A DNA stretch of 64,000 nt from Mycolicibacterium rhodesiae JS60 (GCA_000230935.2 AGIQ01000001.1:1178001-1242000), one strand, 5' to 3'; counted from the stretch's first letter, positions 15,762-24,376 are shown. Notes: generated by a model from the letters alone, not told the origin. A program made the numbers and translations.

Positions 15762-17264
15762 TTGATGCTTCTCCTCGCGCGCGTCGTGCTCGGATTGATG
15801 TTCACTCTGGCTGTGGTCACCAAATTTCGCGATCGCGACGGTCGCCGACAAGCCGTCGCCGCGTTCGGAGTGCCTGCCCGCATTGCCGACGGGGTTGGGT
15901 GGATGCTGCTGGCCGGGGAAGTTGGCATCGTCCTTGCGCTGGTATACGCCCCGACTGCGCCGATAGGCGCTGTTGCGGCGGTCGGGCTGCTGGTGGTGTT
16001 CAGTGCCGCGATCGCCGTCAACTTGGCACGCGGACGCTCTCCGCAGTGCCATTGCTTCGGCCGGTTATCGTCTGGCCCGATCGGCTGGCGCAGTGTCGCG
16101 AGAAACGGCACGTTCGCGACGATCGCGGTGTTCATCGCAGTGGGCGGTCGATCGGGATGGCTGCTCGGTGCTATCGGGATTGCGTTGGCCGCCCTGTGGG
16201 TCGGGCCGACCTGGCGGCGGCTGTGGACAAATCGATTGGGCGCTCCGGCGGCGGATTTCGCGCTGGCCGATGCGGGCGGAGAATCCCTTAGCTTGGATTC
16301 GCTTCTCGGTCGCGGGGTGCCGCTGGTCCTGGTGTTCACTCAGGCCGGATGCGCCGCATGCGACGCCCTGCTGCCTGATGTCGCCCGGTGGCAGCGTCTA
16401 CTGCTCCAGAATCTCACCGTTGCTGTGATCAATGGTGGATCGGCCGCGCACAGTTACCGCAGCGCGCACGAGCACGAACTGGTTCACGTCATCGCCGACG
16501 AACGGCGTGAGGTCCTGGCTGCCTATGGCGTCACCGCGACGCCGAGCGCCATCCTGATCGATCCTCAAAAGCGACTCGCCGGGCCGCTCGCCCAAGGCGC
16601 CAAGGAGATCCACGAACTGATAGCACAGTCAGTCGCGGCCTCCGAAGGGCAGCGCGATCTGTCCCGCCGCCGTGTGCTGAGCCGGGTCGCCGTTGGTGCC
16701 GCCTCCGTTGCGGTGTTTCCGGTGGTGTCGGCGATCGGCCCGAAGAAGGCGGCAGCCAACACAAACCCCGATGCCCTCGAGGTCGACGGCGCGTGGTTGT
16801 GCAACCAGACGTTCGCCCTGTGCACCACCGCGCCGTGTGAACCGTCGCCGACCGATCCGGGCGTAGCGGTGTGTCGTTGCGTCGTGGAAAACGGTTACTC
16901 GGTCGGGTTCAAGACATGCACCGAGCGCACTCAGTCCGGTCACAAGGTCGTGTCGAACTTCTCCACGATCAACGTCAACCCAAATTTCGCTGTGTTGTCC
17001 TGTGCGCCGGGCATACCGTGGGCGAATTGTCTGGACATGCCTTGCGAAGTCGATCCGCTCAATCCTGCCCTCGCCAACTGCCAGTGCCAGGTCGTGACTA
17101 CCGGCGAATCCCTGACCTTTGGTGGCGGGTGCGACACCGCGACGTGTACCTCGACTATCTGGTCCGCCGCAACCCCTGACCTACCCGGTTCGACCCAGTA
17201 CAAGAAAGGAATGAAGCAGCTCAATCAAGCGGTGACGTTCCCACAAACTTGTCCGAAACCCTAA
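15762..17264 (+). CDS. MauE-like membrane domain fused to thioredoxin-like and Cys-rich domains
   Basis: 500 residues, GGAGG eight bases before TTG 15762 (ATG 15765 is the alternative). Residues 1-155 form about four membrane helices with CHCFG at 96-100, as in MauE/DoxX-type proteins. Residues 160-290 are a redoxin domain with CAAC (197-200) and the cis-Pro loop TATP. At 301-326 SRRRVL followed by a hydrophobic stretch looks like an internal Tat-type or membrane segment, and residues 340-500 carry many Cys (LCNQTFALC, CRC, CQC), reminiscent of the methylamine dehydrogenase light chain. MauE and MauD mature that Cys-rich subunit; here maturase, reductase and substrate-like domain lie in one chain. 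The true substrate is unknown. Confidence 0.7.
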   Translation: MMLLLARVVLGLMFTLAVVTKFRDRDGRRQAVAAFGVPARIADGVGWMLLAGEVGIVLALVYAPTAPIGAVAAVGLLVVFSAAIAVNLARGRSPQCHCFGRLSSGPIGWRSVARNGTFATIAVFIAVGGRSGWLLGAIGIALAALWVGPTWRRLWTNRLGAPAADFALADAGGESLSLDSLLGRGVPLVLVFTQAGCAACDALLPDVARWQRLLLQNLTVAVINGGSAAHSYRSAHEHELVHVIADERREVLAAYGVTATPSAILIDPQKRLAGPLAQGAKEIHELIAQSVAASEGQRDLSRRRVLSRVAVGAASVAVFPVVSAIGPKKAAANTNPDALEVDGAWLCNQTFALCTTAPCEPSPTDPGVAVCRCVVENGYSVGFKTCTERTQSGHKVVSNFSTINVNPNFAVLSCAPGIPWANCLDMPCEVDPLNPALANCQCQVVTTGESLTFGGGCDTATCTSTIWSAATPDLPGSTQYKKGMKQLNQAVTFPQTCPKP

Positions 17265-17571
17265 CGCGGACAACGTGTTGCGGAAACGCTTCGACGGGCG
17301 CGCCCACGCCACCGCTCTCGACATAGGGGTCCTCGAGTCAGCGATCGCGAGCAGTGCTGGTGCAGCGCCAAAGTGAGGCGCGTTCCCTGCGACGAAATTG
17401 CTAACGAACCCGGGGTCGAGGTTGTGCGAGCTCGGCCGACCAGCCCTCGCACGTCGCGGTCAGCATTCGGAGTGCGCTTGGGTCGACGTTCAATTCGCCC
17501 GCGCCGTGAGTATGCCGTGAGGTATATGGGGCGGCGCAAGAGCCCCGCAGAGTCACTGGCGCCCGATAGCG
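17265..17571. other. Intergenic region without recognisable content
   Basis: About 300 bases between the fusion gene and the convergent anti-sigma gene. Short open frames exist on both strands but none shows family motifs, ribosome-binding sites or convincing codon structure. I see no clear terminator. Confidence 0.4.
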
Positions 17572-18018
17572 TCAGCTGTCGCTGCCAGTGGGACGCACCT
17601 GTGCCGAGTTCTCGGCCGAGGGCCGCATGACAGCCCACGCCTCCCATCCGTGCTGATATCGGCAACAGCCCCACGAGGTAGAGAAATGGCGTACAACAGC
17701 AGAGCTCCGGCCTGTCGTCTTGTCGTCATCAGCGCCTAACAGCGGGGCCAGGGCGTGGGCGTTGCGCACCCGCACGGTGATCTGCTCGGGGAGTAGCTCG
17801 ACGTCGACCTCGAGTTCGCGGGCCTTTTTGCGGATGCTCTCGGTGACGAGTTCGCTCACGACCAGCGCCGCGTCGTCGACGAGCCGGTCCGATGCCTTCA
17901 TCCGATCGCCGAGTTCGTGGACGATCTTGCGGGCGACCCGCGGCGCAAACACGGTGGGGCGCAGGCGAACACAACTTCTGGCGCCAACGCTGCCATCGGT
18001 CAGGGCTTCGACACTCAT
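17572..18018 (-). CDS. Anti-sigma regulatory factor, RsbW/HATPase-like
   Basis: 148 residues from ATG 18018 with AAGGAG five bases upstream (GTG 18024 is in frame). FAPRVARKIVHELGDRMKASDRLVDDAALVVSELVTESIRKKA matches the N-box region of the single-domain HATPase_c kinases that act as anti-sigma factors (SELVTN-like), followed by VDVELLPEQITVRVRNAHALAPLLG in place of the usual G1 box with conserved D-x-G. The ATP lid looks short. It would bind a stress sigma factor and free it on signal. Neighbouring genes carry DosR-like boxes, suggesting a dormancy or redox stress context. Confidence 0.7.
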   Translation of the reverse strand: MSVEALTDGSVGARSCVRLRPTVFAPRVARKIVHELGDRMKASDRLVDDAALVVSELVTESIRKKARELEVDVELLPEQITVRVRNAHALAPLLGADDDKTTGRSSAVVRHFSTSWGCCRYQHGWEAWAVMRPSAENSAQVRPTGSDS

Positions 18019-18047
18019 CGGCACTCCTTGTCACGCAGCTGACACGA

Positions 18048-18078
18048 GAGATAGGCCCAGCGCAGCCAGGCCTATCTC
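18048..18078 (-). terminator. Hairpin between the phasin-like and anti-sigma genes
   Basis: GAGATAGGCC and GGCCTATCTC form a perfect 10-bp stem with an 11-base loop, 17 bases after the stop of the upstream minus-strand gene. No T-run follows, as is common for mycobacterial terminators. Confidence 0.55.
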
Positions 18079-18094
18079 GACGGTCAACGGTCTG

Positions 18095-18385
18095 CTACTT
18101 CTGTTCGCCGTCAGACTTGGTGAGAGCTCGGTCGGCCGTCTTGAGCAGACTGCGATGGAACTTGTACTGGGCATTCACCAGGTCGTCAGCCAATTCCAGA
18201 GCGGCCTCGACCAGCTTTTCGCGCAGGGGCTGAACCGAGTCCGGAATCGCCTCATCGACGGTATCGCGGAACTTGCGCAGGGCCCGGCCCGCAGCGTGCT
18301 GTCCAGCCTTGGCCGACTCGCGGATCTCCTCAGCGAGATCGGTCGCCGCTGATTCGACGGTGGTGGTTTCGACGGTTTTGGTCAT
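18095..18385 (-). CDS. Small phasin-like helical protein
   Basis: 96 residues with GGAG upstream of ATG 18385. The protein is almost wholly amphipathic helix (LAEEIRESAKAGQHAAGRALRKFRDTVDEAIPD and LREKLVEAALELADDLVNAQYKFHRSLLKTADRAL), similar in style to mycobacterial phasin or dormancy-associated small proteins. No catalytic motif is present. A DosR-like box lies on its strand about 65-80 bases upstream, so induction under hypoxia is plausible. A hairpin follows the gene. Confidence 0.65.
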   Translation of the reverse strand: MTKTVETTTVESAATDLAEEIRESAKAGQHAAGRALRKFRDTVDEAIPDSVQPLREKLVEAALELADDLVNAQYKFHRSLLKTADRALTKSDGEQK

Positions 18386-18451
18386 ATCAGTTCTCCTGTT
18401 CGGTAGTTCGGGTTATGACGCCCACGCTATTAGGGGTCACGCCGGGTCCCT

Positions 18452-18466
18452 ACTGCCGAAAGTCCC
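18452..18466 (-). promoter_or_regulatory. DosR-like box upstream of the phasin-like gene
   Basis: On the minus strand the 15 bases read GGGACTTTCGGCAGT, close to the DosR core GGGACTTTNGGCC(C). A GGGTCCC lies next to it (18444-18450), as in tandem DosR sites. It is placed about 65 bases before the start codon at 18385. Confidence 0.5.
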
Positions 18467-18623
18467 AGACTCGAAAGTCGATAGTCCGTCATTGGGAGGG
18501 ACGCGCCCGCCGGTACACCGACGGGTGTCACATAGTGCCGGAAGGCCGTCCGAAATGACGTTGGCGCGCAAGGGCAAGAAGGTGCACTCCGGTTGCCGAA
18601 CGGTGATCTTCGGGCTAGGAACA

Positions 18624-18638
18624 GGGACCTAAGTCTCT
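18624..18638 (+). promoter_or_regulatory. DosR-like box upstream of the alpha/beta-hydrolase gene
   Basis: GGGACCTAAGTCTCT matches the palindromic consensus GGGACTWWAGTCCC at 12 of 14 positions, and is followed by AAA. It lies about 35-50 bases before the ATG at 18674, a position typical of DosR-activated promoters. Confidence 0.55.
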
Positions 18639-18673
18639 AAACGCGTCACTCGGATTAGGCCACACTTGGCCGA

Positions 18674-19402
18674 ATGAATGCTTGGCGTGGTTCAACTGGC
18701 GCCGATCGTGACTCGGTGCAACATCAGGCATCGCTGCGTGATGAAGAGGTGGAAGTCGTGGCCGGATCGGCCACCGTGGCCGGACACCTGACAGTTCCAC
18801 AGCACCCCAGGGGCGTCGTCGTATTCGCCCACGGAAGTGGCAGCAGCAGGTTCAGTGCGCGCAATATCTACGTCGCAGATGTTCTGAATCAGTCCGGCAT
18901 TGCCACCCTGCTATTCGACCTTCTCACGCCCGCCGAGGAGCGCAACCGCGCAAACGTTTTCGACATCAGGCTGCTGGCAAGCCGTCTGATCGCCGTCACC
19001 AACTGGTTGGCCACCCAATCTGACACCGCACCACTGCCGGTCGGCTACTTCGGCGCCAGCACGGGAGCCGGCGCGGCACTGACCGCAGCCGCGGAGTCCA
19101 CCGTGCCTATCGACGCAGTGGTCTCCCGCGGCGGCCGGCCCGATTTGGCGGGCGGGTCCTTGAAGCACGTCGATTCGCCGACTTTGCTGATCGTCGGTGG
19201 GCTGGATGATGTTGTGCTGAAGCTGAATAGACAGGCGCAGGCCGTGATACCCGGCGAGTGCGAACTGGTGGTCGTACCCGGCGCCACTCACCTATTCGAG
19301 GAACCGGGGACCTTGGAGAAGGTTGCCGAGTTGGCTCGCGATTGGTTTACCGACCATTTCAGCGCGGCCCGCAGTACGAGTTCTCCTACCCGGCAACCAT
19401 GA
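18674..19402 (+). CDS. Dienelactone-hydrolase-like alpha/beta hydrolase
   Basis: 242 residues. VVVFAHGSGSSRFSARNIYVADVLNQSGIATLLFDL holds the oxyanion HGSG, GYFGASTGAGAALTAAA the nucleophile elbow G-A-S-T-G (Ser), TLLIVGGLDDVVL the Asp strand and PGATHLFEEPGTLE the catalytic His. This is the cytosolic hydrolase fused or adjacent to phosphoribosyltransferases in other mycobacteria, often inside the dormancy regulon; here it stands alone. A good DosR-like box precedes it. The substrate is unknown. Confidence 0.75.
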   Translation: MNAWRGSTGADRDSVQHQASLRDEEVEVVAGSATVAGHLTVPQHPRGVVVFAHGSGSSRFSARNIYVADVLNQSGIATLLFDLLTPAEERNRANVFDIRLLASRLIAVTNWLATQSDTAPLPVGYFGASTGAGAALTAAAESTVPIDAVVSRGGRPDLAGGSLKHVDSPTLLIVGGLDDVVLKLNRQAQAVIPGECELVVVPGATHLFEEPGTLEKVAELARDWFTDHFSAARSTSSPTRQP

Positions 19403-19429
19403 GAAGGACGACGACCGGCTTGATCAGCG

Positions 19430-19736
19430 GGTTGTAACCGCGGCCCGAACGTGGACATCGACAGCCTGGGTGATTACGACCTGGTCGGTTTCGGGTCAGG
19501 TGTCTATCTCATGGCAGTGCACCCGCGGCTGTGGAGGTTGGTGGCCCGGTTGCCGCGAGGCGACGGCCGGAAGGTGTTCGCCTTTTCACCAGCGGAGGGC
19601 CCAAGTTGCCGTTACTGGGTTGCAGTCGCCGGATTCGTCAGGCGCTGACCTCCAAGGGTTTTGATGTGGTCGTGCCGCGGACTGGACACGGTGGGGCCAC
19701 CCCACCGGACGTTGACGGGGATATCCGCGTTTAAGT
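19430..19736 (+). pseudogene. Flavodoxin-family remnant, truncated and frameshifted
   Basis: From about 19451 one frame reads DIDSLGDYDLVGFGSGVYLMAVHPRLWRLVARLPRGDGRKVFAF, the middle of a flavodoxin-like protein (the DLVGFGSG loop and the HPRLW helix). Near 19583-19590 the frame must shift to continue TSGGPKLPLLG and RRIRQALTSKGFDVVV. The N-terminal FMN-phosphate loop is missing and the end is eroded, so this is a dead gene. It lies just after the hydrolase gene. Confidence 0.6.
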
Positions 19737-19842
19737 GAATTCAGACGCAGCGGCTTCCGCTCAGTAGCGCTGAATCCGACCCCTCCGGGGGTCGGAGCGT
19801 TGTCCCAACACGGGTTGTCGTCACTGGCGCCCCTCTGCCCTT

Positions 19843-19864
19843 TGCTGGTATCCATAAGCCAGCA
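19843..19864 (+). promoter_or_regulatory. Inverted repeat shared with the WXG100 locus (copy A)
   Basis: TGCTGG and CCAGCA flank a 10-base spacer (TATCCATAAG). The same structure with compensated changes in the arms (TGCTGA/TCAGCA) lies at 26672-26693. The region from 19842 to about 19898 matches 26671 to 26727 at roughly 48 of 57 positions without gaps. It may be an operator or an RNA hairpin in the leader. Confidence 0.6.
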
Positions 19865-19882
19865 GGTCTGAAGGGGGACGAG

Positions 19883-19909
19883 ATGTCGCTTCGAGTCACG
19901 TCGGCATGA
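19883..19909 (+). pseudogene. Eight-codon stub of a lost WXG100 gene
   Basis: ATG 19883 begins MSLRVTSA and stops at TGA 19907-19909; the first five codons equal the start of the WXG100 gene at 26712 (MSLRVNVEG). The stop overlaps the ATG of the next gene (19906) as ATGA. It looks like the start of a deleted WXG100 gene whose leader now drives the DUF1023 gene by translational coupling. Confidence 0.55.
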
Positions 19910-21567
19910 CTCTGACCGTTCTCGACATCGAGCGCTGGAACGCCGGAGATGTGCGTGAGGTGTTCCACGCCGCGATCAGCCGTGCCCAGGCTGCCAAGGA
20001 CGCCGCCGACGGCTTGGCGACGCTGCCCGCATTCGCGACGTGGGGCGGTGAAGCGGCCGAAGCCGCCAAGGAGGCGATCGGCCAGACCCGCAAGGATCTC
20101 GACGCACAGGGCAACGAGGCACTGGCCGTGGCGAACGCGGCACGCCATGCTGCGGACGAGATCGAGCGGATCAAATCGGACCTGGCGACGCTCAAAGCAG
20201 ACGCGGAATCACTCGGTATGGAAATTGATCCAGTATCGGGGACTGTGCTGCCGGGCCCATCGGTACGCAACCCGATGGAAGCCGAACTCAAGCAAGCCCA
20301 GTTGCAACCCCGGCTGGACAAGATCGTGGCCGAAGCCAACATGGTCGACATGGCACTGGCCAACGCGATCAACATGGCGGGCGGCAAGACGCCGATCCCG
20401 GCGACACCCCACGACAATCGACCGGAAATTCAAGACGCGCTCAACAAGCCTTTGCCGGAGGACCCGAACGAATTCCACGATCTGTGGTCGAAACTGACTG
20501 CCGAGGAAAGGGACTGGCTGTACAGCCGAGACCACAACATCGGCAACCACCCTGGGATGCCATGGGCCGACGACGCAAATGGCGGCGGGAAGAACCATTA
20601 CAACCAGATGCACCTCCCGGAGCTGCAGCAGGATGCGCAAGCTCAGGTCGATCAGCTGGCCCGTGACCACCCGACTTGGGCTGCCGGCCATGTGCCCAAT
20701 CCCAAGGGCGACATGCGTGTCTATCGCCAGTGGCAGGACTGGAAAGAGAAGTGGAACAACGCAAACCATGCGCTCGATGGCTATAAGTCCGTGAGTTCCA
20801 CGCTAACGTCCAAGGATGGCATCCCGCGCCTTCTTGGCCTCATCGACGATCAAGGGCATGCAGTCGTCTCGATGGGTGATCCCGACCATGCCTCGCATAC
20901 TGCGACACTGGTTCCTGGCACCGGGCAGGATCTCACCGCATTCCAGGGGGCCACTGACAAATCGGCGGCCATGTACAACGCTGCGGTGCAAGCGGACAAG
21001 TCGCTCAAGGGCGATCTGGCGGTCATGACCTGGATGGGCTACGACCGGCCGATGGATCTCGGCCAGGCGGCCGACGACGTCTACGCGCGCGGTGGCGCCG
21101 GGGCGCTCGACAGCTTCCTGGCGGGCAACCAGGCGTCTCATGTTGGCCCTACGTCAATCGATACCGTTGTCGGGCATAGCTATGGCTCAACACTCGTCGG
21201 TGCCGCCGGTGTCGACGGGCATCACCTGGCAGCCGAGAACGTGATCGCGGTTGGCAGCCCAGGCATGCTGGTGGGCAATGCACACGAACTCAGTCTCGAT
21301 CCAGGCGGCAATGTATACGCCGCCAGAGCCCAGCACGACATCATCCACCTCGTCTCGGGTGCGGCATTGGGGCCGAACCCAACCTGGGATGGCTTCGGAG
21401 CCATCGAAATTGCGGCGGCACCCGGTCCCGCCACCGGCCCGGACATCCTCAACTTGCCCTCGGTCGCGGCTCACAGCAGTTACTGGGACCCTGGGAATGT
21501 GGCGCTGCGCAACATGGGAGCAATCATTGCCGGTCAGCCACCGCCGGAGATCGTGCCGAATGGATAG
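19906..21567 (+). CDS. DUF1023 alpha/beta hydrolase with N-terminal WXG100-like region
   Basis: 553 residues. The first 110 form a helical hairpin with a central TWGGEAAEAAKEAI, a WxG-type turn like that of ESX substrates. The C-terminal half (about 290-545) is the DUF1023 hydrolase: LVPGTGQDLTAFQGA, AVMTWMGYDRP, the nucleophile elbow VVGHSYGSTLVG (Ser) and LPSVAAHSSYWDPGN with the likely His. Mycobacterial homologues occur with small WXG100 genes and lipoproteins and are thought to be cell-envelope or secreted lipases/esterases. A lipoprotein gene overlaps its end. Its leader is shared with the locus at 26.7 kb. Confidence 0.8.
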   Translation: MTLTVLDIERWNAGDVREVFHAAISRAQAAKDAADGLATLPAFATWGGEAAEAAKEAIGQTRKDLDAQGNEALAVANAARHAADEIERIKSDLATLKADAESLGMEIDPVSGTVLPGPSVRNPMEAELKQAQLQPRLDKIVAEANMVDMALANAINMAGGKTPIPATPHDNRPEIQDALNKPLPEDPNEFHDLWSKLTAEERDWLYSRDHNIGNHPGMPWADDANGGGKNHYNQMHLPELQQDAQAQVDQLARDHPTWAAGHVPNPKGDMRVYRQWQDWKEKWNNANHALDGYKSVSSTLTSKDGIPRLLGLIDDQGHAVVSMGDPDHASHTATLVPGTGQDLTAFQGATDKSAAMYNAAVQADKSLKGDLAVMTWMGYDRPMDLGQAADDVYARGGAGALDSFLAGNQASHVGPTSIDTVVGHSYGSTLVGAAGVDGHHLAAENVIAVGSPGMLVGNAHELSLDPGGNVYAARAQHDIIHLVSGAALGPNPTWDGFGAIEIAAAPGPATGPDILNLPSVAAHSSYWDPGNVALRNMGAIIAGQPPPEIVPNG

Positions 21568-22213
21568 GAATGCCGTGCAGCCGATGACGTCGCGATTTGT
21601 TCCCCCTGCGCGAATCGTCGCCGCGCTATGCCTTGCAAGCGCACTCACTGCGGGATGCGGCGGCTCGCTTGGCCCACCCGTACCTACTGGCGCTACGGAA
21701 ATAGGAGGTCCGCCAATGACATCAGCACCGCCACCCCCACCGGGGTGGTCACTGAAAGAGGTTGTGCCGCAGAGCCAACAGGAGGCCCAGGACACCGTCC
21801 TCGGCTACCTCAGGCGAACACTTGCGGTCTTGCCGCCAGGGACAGTCATGGATAGCCATGGTTACGTCAATCCGGGACAGGCCGCGTGGTGTGAGGACGA
21901 GCCCAAGGATCCCAAGAACGCGCCGGTGCACGTGCAGACCCTTGGTGACGTCAAAGTTCCCGGCGACATGGACGCCAAGACGCTGATCGCCAAAGTTGGT
22001 GATGTCTGGCGCAGTTGGGGCTGGTACGTGTTCGAGCGCGACGGCTTCAACAGGCCCAACCAGTTCGGTTATGGTCCCGATGGCTACCGGCTACAGATTG
22101 AAATGGCGAACCCGCCAAGCTATCCGCCGACCCTGACGGCGATATCGCCATGTTTTGCGGGCAACCTCGTCCGAGATGGAGCATCCTTCCCGATGGTCGT
22201 CGGTGCGCAGTGA
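21560..22213 (+). CDS. Lipoprotein of unknown function
   Basis: About 217 residues from ATG 21560, which overlaps the upstream stop; ATG 21584 is an alternative. The signal peptide RFVPPARIVAALCLASALTAGCGG has a good lipobox (LTAGC), so the mature protein is lipid-anchored at the cell envelope. A Pro-rich linker follows, then a domain with WCEDEPKDPKNAPVH, VGDVWRSWGWYVFERDGFNRPNQFGYGPDGYRLQIEMANPPSYPPTLTAISPCFAG, typical of the small lipoproteins encoded after DUF1023 genes. It presumably works with the hydrolase. Confidence 0.78.
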   Translation: MDRNAVQPMTSRFVPPARIVAALCLASALTAGCGGSLGPPVPTGATEIGGPPMTSAPPPPPGWSLKEVVPQSQQEAQDTVLGYLRRTLAVLPPGTVMDSHGYVNPGQAAWCEDEPKDPKNAPVHVQTLGDVKVPGDMDAKTLIAKVGDVWRSWGWYVFERDGFNRPNQFGYGPDGYRLQIEMANPPSYPPTLTAISPCFAGNLVRDGASFPMVVGAQ

Positions 22214-22374
22214 TCAGAGTCGTTAACGGCCCGGCGTCTTGCATCGATTTGTCCGCGCGGGACTGTACCCGGTCGACTGCAAAGGACCGGGCGGTGCATT
22301 CCTCAAGTTCTTGCACAAAGGCAACATGGTCGTCCTGCCTACACCGGGTGCCGGCTGACGTAAAGCCAACCCGG
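22214..22374. other. Intergenic region with a possible gene fragment
   Basis: A stop-free stretch on the plus strand (about 22237-22358) reads FVRAGLYPVDCKGPGG and FLKFLHKGNMVVLPTPGAG, which looks like the end of a protein but has no start and no family I recognise. It may be a gene remnant. The convergent htpG stop lies at the right edge. Confidence 0.3.
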
Positions 22375-24330
22375 CTAGAGGGAGCGCGTCAACCGGTCGG
22401 CCAGCAGTCCCGCGAATCTGGCCGGATCGGTGAGCGTACCGCCCTCGGCCAGAAGTGCTGTGCCGTAGAGAAGTTCAGCCGTCTCGGCCAACCCGGCGTC
22501 ACCACCACGCGAGGTGAACGCGTCACGCAACCCGGCGATCAACGGATTGCCCGGGTTGAGTTCGAGGATGCGTTTCTCCATGGGCACCGTCTGCCCGGAG
22601 GCCTGCAGCATCCGCGCGAGCGCCGGCGTGATCCCCAAGCTGTCGGTGACCAGACACGCCGGCGACTCCGTGAGCCGGGTCGACAACCGCACCTCTTTGA
22701 CGTGATCAGACAGCGTCTCTTGCAGCCATTCCAGCAGACCACCGAACTCCTGCTGAAGCTGTGACCGTTCGGCCTCGCTCTGGTCCTCCGCGGGATCCAG
22801 GTCCACCTCACCCTTGGCCACCGACTGCAGCCGCTTGCCGTCGAACTCGGGCACCATATCGACCCAGACCTCGTCGACCGGTTCGGTGAGGAGCAGCACC
22901 TCATAGCCCTTGACCTTGAACGCCTCCAGATGTGGTGAACTCAGCAGCTGCTGACGCGATTCGCCGGTGGCATAGAAGATCTGCTCCTGACCGTCCTTCA
23001 TCCGCGCGACGTACTCGGCCAGCGTGGTGGGCTCCTCGTCGCTGTGCGTCGAGGCGAACGAGGACACCGCCAGCAGCGTGTCCTTGTTGTCGGCGTCGGA
23101 GAGCAGACCCTCCTTGACCACCCTGCCGAACTGACTCCAGAACGTGCGGTACTCGTCTGGCCGCTCTTTCTGCATCTCGGCGATCGTCGAGAGCACCTTC
23201 TTGGTGAGCCGGCGGCGGATCGCCTTGATCTGCCGGTCCTGCTGCAGGATTTCGCGAGAAACGTTGAGCGACATGTCCGCCGCGTCGACGACTCCCTTGA
23301 CGAACCGCAGGTACGGTGGCAGCAGGTCCTCACAGTCGGCCATGATGAACACCCGCCGCACGTACAGCTGCACACCGATCCGGGCGTCGGCGTTGAACAG
23401 GTCGAACGGTGCGTGCGACGGGATGAACAGCAGGGCCTGGTATTCGAAATTTCCCTCCGCCTTCATCGGGATGACCTCCAAGGGGTCGTCCCAGGCGTGC
23501 GCGATGTGCTTGTAGAACTCGACGTATTCCTCATGGGACACTTCGTCTTTGGGCCGCGCCCACAGGGCCTTCATCGAGTTCACGGTTTCGGTCTCGATGG
23601 TGACCTGCTCCTCGCCGCCCTCCTCGCCGCCCTCCTCGGCGGCCGGGCTGCGTCGCTCGACCTGCATCCGGATGGGCCAGGAGATGAAGTCCGAGTACTG
23701 CTTGACCAGCGCCCGGATCTTCCATTCGGCGGTGTAGTCGTGCAGCTCGTCCTCGGCATCCTCGGGTTTGAGGTGCAAGGTGACCGACGTGCCCTGCGGG
23801 GCATCGTCGACGGCGGCCACGGTGTAGGTGCCCTCGCCGCTGGACTCCCAGCGGGTCGCCGAACTCTCGCCCGCCTTGCGCGTCACCAGGGTGACCTTGT
23901 CGGCCACCATGAACGACGAGTAGAAGCCGATCCCGAACTGGCCGATCAGCTCCTCGGACGCAGCGGCGTTCTGCGCTTCGCGCAACTGCTGGCGCAGTTC
24001 AGCGGTACCGGACTTGGCCAGGGTGCCGATCAGCCCCACCACCTCGTCGCGGGTCATCCCGATCCCGTTGTCGCGGATGGTCAGCGTGCGCGCGGCCTTG
24101 TCGATGTCGATCTCGATGTGCAGATCGGAGGTGTCGACGTCGAGGTCCTTGTTGCGGAACGCTTCGAGGCGCAACTTGTCCAGCGCGTCGGAGGCGTTGG
24201 AGATCAGCTCGCGCAGGAAGGAGTCTTTGTTGGAGTAGACGGAGTGAACCATCAGGTCCAGCAACTGGCGGGCTTCGGCCTGGAACTCCAGCTGCTCTAC
24301 ATGTTCGGCCATGGTGAATCCGTTCGACAT
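22375..24330 (-). CDS. htpG: Molecular chaperone HtpG (HSP90)
   Basis: 651 residues, full length. The N-terminal GHKL ATPase has FLRELISNASDALDKLR with the ATP-binding Asn, TIRDNGIGMTRDEV, and the lid GQFGIGFYSSFMVADKVTLVTRK; the middle domain carries VKGVVDAADMSLNVSREILQQDRQIKAIR with the catalytic Arg region; a dimerisation domain closes the chain. It is a cytosolic ATP-dependent chaperone. The gene stands alone between the lipoprotein locus and a TetR gene. The start ATG 24330 is followed by the usual EHVEQLEFQAEARQLL. Confidence 0.97.
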   Translation of the reverse strand: MSNGFTMAEHVEQLEFQAEARQLLDLMVHSVYSNKDSFLRELISNASDALDKLRLEAFRNKDLDVDTSDLHIEIDIDKAARTLTIRDNGIGMTRDEVVGLIGTLAKSGTAELRQQLREAQNAAASEELIGQFGIGFYSSFMVADKVTLVTRKAGESSATRWESSGEGTYTVAAVDDAPQGTSVTLHLKPEDAEDELHDYTAEWKIRALVKQYSDFISWPIRMQVERRSPAAEEGGEEGGEEQVTIETETVNSMKALWARPKDEVSHEEYVEFYKHIAHAWDDPLEVIPMKAEGNFEYQALLFIPSHAPFDLFNADARIGVQLYVRRVFIMADCEDLLPPYLRFVKGVVDAADMSLNVSREILQQDRQIKAIRRRLTKKVLSTIAEMQKERPDEYRTFWSQFGRVVKEGLLSDADNKDTLLAVSSFASTHSDEEPTTLAEYVARMKDGQEQIFYATGESRQQLLSSPHLEAFKVKGYEVLLLTEPVDEVWVDMVPEFDGKRLQSVAKGEVDLDPAEDQSEAERSQLQQEFGGLLEWLQETLSDHVKEVRLSTRLTESPACLVTDSLGITPALARMLQASGQTVPMEKRILELNPGNPLIAGLRDAFTSRGGDAGLAETAELLYGTALLAEGGTLTDPARFAGLLADRLTRSL

Positions 24331-24376
24331 GACGACAACAGATGACGGCAGGATGATAGCGAGCCCGCCGCGGCGG

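Noticed and set aside
23044..24345. Long plus-strand open frame (over 400 codons) opposite htpG
   Set aside because: It is the antisense shadow of a high-GC gene; its protein shows no motif, while the minus strand is an unmistakable HtpG.
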